Positions 56,947 through 64,000 of a stretch of DNA of 64,000 nt are shown piece after piece. Both the position numbers and the translations under genes were made by a program. The stretch is from NCBI RefSeq assembly GCF_028583425.1, contig NC_072791.1, forward strand, positions 199,120,311 to 199,184,310, read 5' to 3'. The notes under the pieces were generated by a model, which was not told the origin of the DNA, did not search any database, and saw only the letters and a program-made list of their open reading frames with translations. The number at the start of each line of letters is the position of its first letter. Position 1 is the stretch's first letter. The stretch is from Eublepharis macularius (lineage: Eukaryota; Chordata; Lepidosauria; Squamata; Eublepharidae).

Positions 56947-59076
56947 ATGTCCCATTCCGCTTTATTTAAAAAATGCCAACAGTGTGGCACTAAAATGACC
57001 CACTCTGATGGTCATGACCTCTGCCTCATCTGTTTGGGCGAGGGGCACGTCGTGGAGCGCTGTAAGTTTTGCATGGCCTTCACTCCGAAAGCGCGGAACG
57101 ACCGCAAGGCCAGGCTCCGGGCCTTTCTTTGGGACGCCAACCTTCTACCGCCCAAAGCCTCTGTGTCGTCCGGGAGCAAGCCCAGCTCTGTCGCCCCCTC
57201 GCCGGCTCCTCATCACTCGTCGGAACCGCTCGTCTCGGCTCCGACGGAGGCGTCCGCTCCGGACGGGTCGATCGCCTCCGGTTCCGTGAGTGCTCCGTCC
57301 AGTCGAAAGGCGAAGAAACGTGCTTCTTCGAAGCCTTCTTCGAAACCTGTGGCCACCGAGGCTTCTTCGGAGCCCCCGCCGAAAAAGGCAAAGGCCAAGT
57401 CAAAGGCCAAGCGCCGTGCTCTGTCGCCGGCCCCGGCCTCGTTGGCTGGTTCCTCTCCTGGACCGGCCCCTCCTCCTGAGGACGTCCGGAGTCTCCTCCA
57501 TACCCCGTCGCCTCCTCACACACCTCCTCCGGTGATTCCCGACGACTGCGAGTCGATCCGTGGATTTTCGGACGCGTTCCAGGAGTTTGAGCGCTCTCTG
57601 CCGTGTGCTCCGGTTCCGGCGGAGGTCTCCATTCCCTCGCAGCCAGTCTTCTCGGTTCCAGCGCCGTTTCACCGGTCCGTTCCGTTGCCTGCTGCTCTGC
57701 CTCCTTGGCAGCCTGTCCCGGGCCTAGGGAACGTGGCCTCCTGGCAGGATTTTGTGGCTTGGATTCAGCAGTCCGCTTCCTTTCTGCCTGGTCCTTCGGT
57801 GCCCCTGGCCACGGTTCCGGCGCCCTCCACTCTGCCTCCAGCTCCGCCTGCCACTCAGCCGCGTCGCCATCTTTCGGCACCCCAGCCTTCTACCTCGGTT
57901 CCGGCTGACCGCCCGTCGGTTCCGACGCAGACCCCTGCAGCTTTCTCCGACTCCGAGGATGATGAGGGCTTGGCGTCTCCTTCTGAGTACTCGTCGGACG
58001 CGGCCTCTGACCCTTCCCCTGATGATGCTGTGGGGGAGCTCCGCTCATCGTCCCCTAATGACGATTACAGGGTGTTTGCAGAGCAGATGGTCCGAATGGC
58101 CGCAGCACTGGAGCTCGACGTCGCCTCCACGACCTCCAAACCCAAGAGTAAGCTGTTGGAGCCGTTGTATTCGGGCTCTCCTGCCTCGGTGGCGTTTCCT
58201 CCTGTCGAAGATCTCGTCGACAATGCCCTGGCACTCTGGCAGACCCCTGCTTCTGTACCGCCTACGGCCAAGAAGGTTGAGAAATATTATCGCCTCAAAC
58301 AGGAAGATTGCCCTTACCTCTTTGCCCATCCGAAGCCCTCTTCCATCGTGGCCGAGGAGGGTCAGGCTCGGTTCCGACGGGGCTCCTCTTCGGCTCCATC
58401 GGATCGGGAGGGGAGAAAGCTGGATGGAATTGGTCGGAAAGTGTATTCTTCAGCTTCCCTGGGGTTCCGGATCGCCCATTTCCAAGTAATAATGGGCTCT
58501 TACAATCTTTTCTTGTGGAAGCGTCTGTCGTCCTACCTCTCTGACCTCCCCGACGATCGCCGTCACTTGGTCAAGGCTCTCCAGGCTGAGGCTTTCCGTT
58601 TGTCGAAGCAACAGATGACGGCTGGCAAGGACGCTGCCGACTCCGCGGCGCGTGCGATGGCATCCTCAGTGCTCTTGCGTCGGCACGCCTGGCTTCGATC
58701 TACTGCCCTGCCCCCCGAGAAGAAGGCCAAGGTCGAGGATTTTCCGTTTGAAGGTCCTCAACTCTTCTCAGAGAAAACGGATGAGTCCCTTTCTCTTATG
58801 AAGAAGAACCAGCAGACGGCCAAGTCGCTCGGGGTTGCGCCTTCGGTTCCGCAGACGGGTCCGAGATATCGGTACGGCAGGTTCCGGTCCTATCAGTCCC
58901 CCTACCAGCAGTTCCACCAGCGCCAAGGACGGTTCCCCTCCGGTCAATCCTATGGCCACCGTTCCTACTCTGGCCAGCAGCGCCACTCTTCGAGACGCTC
59001 CGGCCGGTCCAAGGGACGACAGCAGCCTCCTTCGCCCAAGCCCTCGACTTCAGCGCAGAAGCCCACGGTCTTCTGA
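56947..59076 (+). CDS. DIRS copy 2 ORF1, gag-like protein (709 aa)
   Basis: Counterpart of the copy 1 gag-like ORF. The N-terminal Cys/His cluster (CQQCGTK, CLICLGEGH, CKFC) is conserved in spacing. A Ser/Pro-rich linker follows that differs in sequence and length from copy 1. The conserved helical region contains ADSAARAMASSVLLRRHAWL, and the tail is Arg-rich with GRFRSYQ and SSRRSGRSKGRQQ. The start is the ATG right after the 5' leader and matches copy 1. The ORF ends with UGA at 59074-59076, followed by CUAG, and the frame continues into RT. Strong protein conservation across diverged linker and silent sites suggests that purifying selection acted on the lineage until insertion. Confidence 0.88.
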   Translation: MSHSALFKKCQQCGTKMTHSDGHDLCLICLGEGHVVERCKFCMAFTPKARNDRKARLRAFLWDANLLPPKASVSSGSKPSSVAPSPAPHHSSEPLVSAPTEASAPDGSIASGSVSAPSSRKAKKRASSKPSSKPVATEASSEPPPKKAKAKSKAKRRALSPAPASLAGSSPGPAPPPEDVRSLLHTPSPPHTPPPVIPDDCESIRGFSDAFQEFERSLPCAPVPAEVSIPSQPVFSVPAPFHRSVPLPAALPPWQPVPGLGNVASWQDFVAWIQQSASFLPGPSVPLATVPAPSTLPPAPPATQPRRHLSAPQPSTSVPADRPSVPTQTPAAFSDSEDDEGLASPSEYSSDAASDPSPDDAVGELRSSSPNDDYRVFAEQMVRMAAALELDVASTTSKPKSKLLEPLYSGSPASVAFPPVEDLVDNALALWQTPASVPPTAKKVEKYYRLKQEDCPYLFAHPKPSSIVAEEGQARFRRGSSSAPSDREGRKLDGIGRKVYSSASLGFRIAHFQVIMGSYNLFLWKRLSSYLSDLPDDRRHLVKALQAEAFRLSKQQMTAGKDAADSAARAMASSVLLRRHAWLRSTALPPEKKAKVEDFPFEGPQLFSEKTDESLSLMKKNQQTAKSLGVAPSVPQTGPRYRYGRFRSYQSPYQQFHQRQGRFPSGQSYGHRSYSGQQRHSSRRSGRSKGRQQPPSPKPSTSAQKPTVF

Positions 59077-60993
59077 CTAGACCAGGACGCTTCCCAGTTG
59101 GTCTCCAAGGACGCTGTTAATGTCCTGTTCTTGGACAGGCTACGGCCTTTCTTGCCCCGTTGGCAACTCATTACTACGGATACCTGGGTCCTCTCTGTTG
59201 TGGCCCGTGGTTATAAGTTGTCGTTTACCACTGCACCCCCTCTTTCGCACCCACCCCGTTGTGCTTCTTGTTGTAATGTTGTGTTACAAAATAATGTTTT
59301 GGAGTTGGTTGCCAAAGGTGCTGTCCGGGTGGTCAATGTCTCTACTTCCCCTTGGGGGTTTTACTCAAGATACTTTCTTGTGGATAAGAAAGATGGGGGG
59401 TCTCGTCCCATTTTGGACCTTCGGGCCCTTAATACCTACTTGAAGGTGGAGAAGTTTAGGATGCTTACCCTGTCCCGGGTGTTGGAACTCTTAGAGTCAG
59501 GCGTCTGGATGGCCATTTTGGATCTCAAAGACGCCTACTTCCACATTTCCATCTTTGAGGACCACAGGAAATATCTCCGTTTTACCTGTGGAGGCGCTGT
59601 CTATGAGTACACGGCCTTGCCCTTTGGCTTGGCCTCGGCGCCCAGGGTGTTCACTAAATGTATGGCCACCGTGGTGGCACATCTACGGTCTAGTGGCTGT
59701 TTTGTTTATCCCTATTTGGATGATTGGCTCCTGGTGGGTCCCTCCTCTGACTCCCTCCGGGCCTCTATCGCCCTCACCTTGTCCGTCCTAGACGGTCTGG
59801 GGCTAGTGGTCAATTTGGGGAAATCGGTCCTGTCCCCTGGTACGAGCATTAGATTCATTTGGGTCCACTTTGACTCTCTGCTGGGCCGGGCTTATCTACC
59901 CCCGGACCGCTTGAGCAGGCTGTCCTCCCTGGCCCGCCACTTCGTGCATAACCGGTTCCAAACTGCCCTCCTGATTCAAACGTTGTTAGGCCTTATGGCC
60001 TCCTCCACAGGGGTGGTGTGTTTTGCACGCCTGCGCATGAGGCCTCTACAAAATTGGTTTGTTCGGGTTTTCAACCCCCTCACTATGAGTCAACACCGTG
60101 GGTTTTCCGTCCCGAGGGTGATACAGCGGACATTGGTGTGGTGGACTGACCCAGAGAATTTGTCCAAGGGTTGTCTTTTTGGTCCCTTCCTGCCGGAGGT
60201 CACCGTCTTCACGGACGCTTCCAATCTAGGCTGGGGAGGGCGTTGTGGACACCTGTCTGCTCAAGGTGTTTGGTCCTCCCTTGAAATGGGCATGCACATT
60301 AACCTGTTAGAGCTTAGAGCGATCCGTTACTCCCTTGCTTCTTTTGCAGATGTCATTCGGAACAGGAGGGTTCAGGTCCTGTCGGACAATACCACAGCCT
60401 GCTATTACCTCAACAAGCAGGGAGGAACGGTCTCGCTCAAGCTCTGCAAGGAGGCGACTACACTCTGGACTTGGGCCATTGCCAACAACGTCCTGCCCAG
60501 GGCCATTCATATTGCGGGGGAGAACAACACGGCAGCAGACACGCTGAGCAGGGTGTTTTTGCCCCAGCACGAGTGGTCCCTCAACACGGTTTATCTCCAC
60601 AAGGTTTTCCGCACATGGGGCACGCCTTTGGTCGACCTCTTTGCCACAGCCCACAACAGACAAGCCCCGCTGTTTTGCTCCCGGGCCGGGATTGGCCATC
60701 GTTCACTGGGGGATGCCTTCCAGATACCCTGGTCTCCAGGGCTCTTTTACGCCTTCCCGCCCTTCCCGCTCCTTCACAAGGTCCTCTCCAGGGTCAGGGC
60801 CTTCCGAACCCATTGTATCCTGATTGCCCCTCGGTGGCCTCGCCAGGATTGGTTCCCCCTTTTACTTTCCCTGTCACAGGGGCGGTGTCTCCCGCTGCCA
60901 CACGCCCCAGACCTGCTACTCAGGGACGGAGTGTGGCATCACGATGTGGCAGTGCTAAATCTGACTGCCTGGCTCCTCTGCGCCCCAGACTAG
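59077..60993 (+). CDS. DIRS copy 2 ORF2, reverse transcriptase / RNase H / methyltransferase-like
   Basis: Same frame as gag, with no ATG between the UGA and the middle of the RT domain; the first in-frame Met is in KFRMLTL. Independent initiation is therefore unlikely, and readthrough would give about 1,348 residues. RT motifs are intact: YSRYFLVDKKDGGSRPILDL, LDLKDAYFHI and YLDDWLLVG. So are the RNase H residues in TDASNLGWGG, LLELRAI, SDNTTA and AADTLSR. The C-terminal part has DLFATAHN, YAFPPFPLL and LIAPRWP, the same degenerate methyltransferase-like segment as copy 1. One notable difference is Trp in RFIWVHFDS where copy 1 has Gly. Confidence 0.92.
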   Translation, partial: LDQDASQLVSKDAVNVLFLDRLRPFLPRWQLITTDTWVLSVVARGYKLSFTTAPPLSHPPRCASCCNVVLQNNVLELVAKGAVRVVNVSTSPWGFYSRYFLVDKKDGGSRPILDLRALNTYLKVEKFRMLTLSRVLELLESGVWMAILDLKDAYFHISIFEDHRKYLRFTCGGAVYEYTALPFGLASAPRVFTKCMATVVAHLRSSGCFVYPYLDDWLLVGPSSDSLRASIALTLSVLDGLGLVVNLGKSVLSPGTSIRFIWVHFDSLLGRAYLPPDRLSRLSSLARHFVHNRFQTALLIQTLLGLMASSTGVVCFARLRMRPLQNWFVRVFNPLTMSQHRGFSVPRVIQRTLVWWTDPENLSKGCLFGPFLPEVTVFTDASNLGWGGRCGHLSAQGVWSSLEMGMHINLLELRAIRYSLASFADVIRNRRVQVLSDNTTACYYLNKQGGTVSLKLCKEATTLWTWAIANNVLPRAIHIAGENNTAADTLSRVFLPQHEWSLNTVYLHKVFRTWGTPLVDLFATAHNRQAPLFCSRAGIGHRSLGDAFQIPWSPGLFYAFPPFPLLHKVLSRVRAFRTHCILIAPRWPRQDWFPLLLSLSQGRCLPLPHAPDLLLRDGVWHHDVAVLNLTAWLLCAPD

Positions 60994-62009
60994 GCCTCTC
61001 TACTAGGGTGCTTAATGTGATTCTGAATGCCCGAAAACCGTCTACCAGGTTGTCCTACCAGAGGAAGTGGTCACGTTTCTCTAGGTGGTTAGCCCCCAAA
61101 GGGGTTTCCCCTTTCACTTGCCCGCTGCCTGTCATTCTGGAGTACCTCCTGGACCTGTGCTCCCAGGGCCTGGCATTCTCCAGTGTTAAGGTGCACATGG
61201 CTGCTATCTCTGCCTTCCATGAGCAGATTGATGGGAGGACTGTGTTTGCACATTGGCTGTCCAAACAGTTCCTGAAGGGCCTACTAAAGTCCTTTCCTCC
61301 TAGGGCCCATCCTATTCCTCAGTGGAGCCTGACCCTGGTGCTCTCCCGTCTGATGCTCTCCCCTTTTGAGCCCCTGTCTACCTGTCCCTTGCCTCTGCTC
61401 ACACAGAAGGTGGCCTTTTTGGTTGCAGTCACTTCCTCCAGGCGGGTTGGGGAGTTGTCTGCTCTGAGGTGTGACCCCCCCTTCCTGCAATTTTTCCCCG
61501 GTACGGTCATGCTCCACACTAGTATGCAGTTCCTGCCCAAGGTGGTTTCAAAATTTCACCTGCGTCAAAAGGTGGTCCTTCCTTCCTTTTTTCCTACACC
61601 CTCTTCCCCAGAGGAACGTACTCTACACACATTGGATGTGAAACGTGCTTTATTGTTTTATTTACATCGCACCAAGTGTTTCAGGAAGTCTCCTGCCTTG
61701 TTTTTATGTTACTCTGGCCCTCGCGAGGGCTCGCCAGCTTCTGCCCAGTCCATTTCTCGCTGGATTGTGTCTGCAATTAAACTTTGTTATCAGCAAGCTG
61801 GAGTTGGGTGCCCGTTGTCGGTTACTGCTCATTCTACTCGAGCACAAGCTGCCTCTGCTGCCTTCCTGCGAGGAGTGCCACTCCAAGACGTCTGCCAAGC
61901 TGCAACGTGGTCTACCGCTGACACTTTCATTAAACATTATTCCATAGACGTGAATGCACGCCGTGAATCCGCTGTTGGCACGGCTGTTCTGCACTCTCTG
62001 TTCTCATAG
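60465..62009 (+). CDS. DIRS copy 2 ORF3, tyrosine recombinase
   Basis: Same length as copy 1 from the homologous codon to the stop, but that codon is CTG (60465), not ATG. The frame is open back to 60318, and the first ATG in frame is at 60615, still inside the overlap with ORF2. The SAM-like domain starts at NARKPSTRLSYQRKW. Catalytic residues are all present: Arg in SSRRVGEL, His and Arg in AHSTR, and Tyr in KHYSID. The recombinase is predicted to be functional. How it is translated is unclear, because no upstream ATG is shared with copy 1. Confidence 0.9.
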   Translation: MDLGHCQQRPAQGHSYCGGEQHGSRHAEQGVFAPARVVPQHGLSPQGFPHMGHAFGRPLCHSPQQTSPAVLLPGRDWPSFTGGCLPDTLVSRALLRLPALPAPSQGPLQGQGLPNPLYPDCPSVASPGLVPPFTFPVTGAVSPAATRPRPATQGRSVASRCGSAKSDCLAPLRPRLGLSTRVLNVILNARKPSTRLSYQRKWSRFSRWLAPKGVSPFTCPLPVILEYLLDLCSQGLAFSSVKVHMAAISAFHEQIDGRTVFAHWLSKQFLKGLLKSFPPRAHPIPQWSLTLVLSRLMLSPFEPLSTCPLPLLTQKVAFLVAVTSSRRVGELSALRCDPPFLQFFPGTVMLHTSMQFLPKVVSKFHLRQKVVLPSFFPTPSSPEERTLHTLDVKRALLFYLHRTKCFRKSPALFLCYSGPREGSPASAQSISRWIVSAIKLCYQQAGVGCPLSVTAHSTRAQAASAAFLRGVPLQDVCQAATWSTADTFIKHYSIDVNARRESAVGTAVLHSLFS

Positions 62010-62050
62010 ACACTCACACCCGCCCCCATTGGTGAGATGCTAGCTATTCT

Positions 62051-62145
62051 CCCAATGTGGGGCTGCACAGAAGGACGACGACGATAAACAGGGTTTCTCA
62101 CCTGTAACTGTTGATCGTCGAGTCTCTTCTGTGCAGACACACATT
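62051..62145 (+). repeat. Internal complementary region of DIRS copy 2
   Basis: The left-end complement (62051-62085) joins the right-end complement (62086-62145). The second half is identical to that of copy 1 over 60 bases, although the neighbouring coding DNA has diverged. The left-end half carries the copy-specific base also seen in this element's own left end (GACGACGAT versus GAAGACGAT). This is expected if the end and the internal region template one another. Confidence 0.88.
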
Positions 62146-62206
62146 CCCTCCCACCTGCCCCGCTGTGAGTGCTTGGTTTCTCCATTGTTTCTCAGGCGGC
62201 TCAGGT

Positions 62207-62417
62207 GAACTGAGGGAATGCCGGGGACGTTCGGGTACTTGTACTTCGAAATTGGCGGGAACACCGGCGCGCATGCGCGGTGGGCCCGAACGTCCCCGTC
62301 ACATTTCTAGAAGCTAAAAGAATCTTCTCCGCGGCTGGCCTGCGCCTGCGCAGTCCCAATGTGTGTCTGCACAGAAGAGACTCGACGATCAACAGTTACA
62401 GGTGAGAAACCCTGTTT
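62207..62417 (-). repeat. Right inverted terminal repeat of DIRS copy 2
   Basis: Exact inverted copy of the left ITR core plus the 28-base extension. It ends CCCTGTTT at 62417. The donor-like ACAG|GTGAGA is at 62401/62402, in sense with the host gene. Confidence 0.9.
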
Positions 62418-64000
62418 TTCCCTAAAGCTGCTCTGCTCTGCACCAAACCAAGCTAGAAGGATCGACTTCTTGTGCAGGCCTGTATGCTCAAGAGAACACG
62501 GAAGCAATCCAAATTAATTCTACTCTTGAGTTTTACTCAGATCTATTCAGTGACGCTTCCTCCTGGAAGAGTGTTCTTAGGATGACAGTGCATGTGTGTG
62601 TTTATCTGTTAACCACTGGTGAATTTATGCTTGGAATGGTTAATATTTTTAACCTTGTCTGTGGTAACAGAGACAGCTTAAAGCAACATGTAACTGGGCT
62701 GACTTTATTGCTCAACAAGTATGCCCCAAATGATTTTCTAATTACATAGAAGCAATTTGATTGCTTGTTGTCAGCACACAGTCTCTTTGTTTAGGGTGTG
62801 TGCATTCTCTCAAATCGGATCCTGCATGTTTCTGTGCATGTAACACAATATCTGTGTGTAGGATTGTATTTTCCTTCTCATATGGTACTATGTTGATAGA
62901 GTGTAGTAAAAGTAATTTGGTCATTAGGATTTCTAGCACACTTGTTTAAAATTACTTTGATTTATCTTCCTAGCATTGCCTTTAGGCTGCAACCCTAAAT
63001 ATTATTAAAAAGGTCTAACTGGGAATACTGTACAGGATGGAAGGGTAGGGTAAAAATGTTTTGAATGCATAATGCTTTAAATTTAATCTATGGTGTATTG
63101 ATATTCACTACCTGAGACTTTCTGTTAATACAAGGTTTCCATTCTAAGCATACTTATTAGGAAGTAAATCTCCAGCTCCCTGGGACTCACTTCTGAGCAA
63201 GCAGAATTGATCTTTTTTAGCAGGCTGTTTTCAGTGACACTGACTGACTTGAGTTGGCTTTAAATTAAATGACATTTATAAGCCCAAGGCAGTGCTTAAC
63301 CCATAATTATAGCAATGTCACATCTTGGAAACACTAGCAGTAGTATATCCCAGTGGACAATCATTTTTTCCTGTACCCAAAGGTTTATGTGTTGAATCAT
63401 TTCCTCTACCAATATGACAATTTCCTGAACATATTTAATGCTTGGGGCAAGACTGCAGTGTGTTAACACACACAATTTCAGATGCTGATACAAAATCCAT
63501 ATAGCTTTAAATAAAGTTGTTAACTTGTATATACATTGTTAATCTCTTTTGTGATTGTTTTGTGAGGCTTCTTATGCGTGCTGTCCTACAACTCAGATTT
63601 CCCTTTCTAAACAACAAGATGCATTTTTTGATCTCTGGGGCTATCACTTGATTAAAGGAATCGAATGCATTAATTATATATTTGACTCAATCATTTAATT
63701 AATTTAGAACTGTAAACATTTGAGCATGAATAACACTACTTATAGTAGAGAAAAGCCTGTGTTCGTTCTTTTTTATCAAGTCCTATCTTAGAAGAGGTAT
63801 TCCTCCTTACGTGTGAAAGAATGGGGAATCCTTTTCCAAGATGGCATCTGCCGTATGTGAGTTCTGTCAGTTCTTGTACTGGAAATGAGAAATAATTTAA
63901 AAGCTTTCTACCCAATTAAAAAGGTGCCACCTTTTTAATTGACTGAAAGGTCTGTAATCAGTTAATCTAACTGATTGATCAACTGAATGTTGCAGCCCTA
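62418..64000 (+). other. DYNC1I2: DYNC1I2 intron, nothing recognised
   Basis: AT-rich sequence downstream of DIRS copy 2. No exon with the expected continuation (a frame starting after the split Arg codon) is visible, so the gene resumes beyond the window. Confidence 0.6.

Larger units (their letters stand above)
56659..62417 (+). mobile_element. DIRS-like retrotransposon, copy 2 (full length, inside DYNC1I2 intron)
   Basis: This 5.76-kb element has the same organisation as copy 1. It lies in sense orientation in the intron after DYNC1I2 coding exon 3. All three ORFs are open and the two ITRs match exactly by eye outside the outer tips, so the insertion looks very young. Coding sequences differ substantially from copy 1, mostly at silent sites. 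The two are therefore separate lineages, not a local duplication. The termini (ATCGTCG on the left, CCCTGTTT on the right) follow from the internal complementary region junction at 62085/62086. Confidence 0.93.

Noticed and set aside
59074..59110. Stem-loop after the copy 2 UGA (AGACCA pairing with TGGTCT)
   Set aside because: The equivalent bases in copy 1 do not form the same stem, so there is no support for a conserved readthrough stimulator.

Overview
The window looks like nuclear DNA of a squamate reptile, possibly a gecko, although the species cannot be fixed from sequence alone. Three things support this: one conserved vertebrate gene with large introns, a mix of SINEs and a Bov-B LINE tail typical of lizards and snakes, and two full-length DIRS-like tyrosine-recombinase retrotransposons.

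Layout: 1-35,283 is gene-free. It is filled with tRNA-derived SINEs, 5S-rRNA-derived SINEs, a Bov-B tail, a 5'-truncated L1, short inverted-repeat DNA transposons (hAT-like and Harbinger-like) and two probable solo LTRs. DIRS element 1 occupies 35,284-41,083. A CpG-rich promoter with a non-coding first exon lies at about 42,270-42,536. It starts the gene for cytoplasmic dynein 1 intermediate chain 2 (DYNC1I2, plus strand). Three coding exons follow (45,390-45,497; 49,475-49,589; 52,843-52,933) and join in frame. The gene continues past the right edge. DIRS element 2 (56,659-62,417) sits in the intron after the third coding exon, in the same orientation as the gene.

The two DIRS elements are the most interesting part. 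Each has a gag-like ORF, a reverse transcriptase/RNase H ORF and a tyrosine recombinase ORF, all open, with inverted terminal repeats and an internal complementary region. In both copies gag and RT share one reading frame and are separated by a single UGA followed by CUA. The RT ORF has no ATG near its start, which points to stop-codon readthrough. The recombinase ORF lies in the -1 frame, has no start codon shared by the two copies near its 5' end, and opens at an unusually conserved 138-nt island that contains a splice-acceptor-like sequence. The copies are clearly diverged from each other, yet within each copy the two ITRs are nearly or fully identical. They therefore look like recent insertions of two related lineages.
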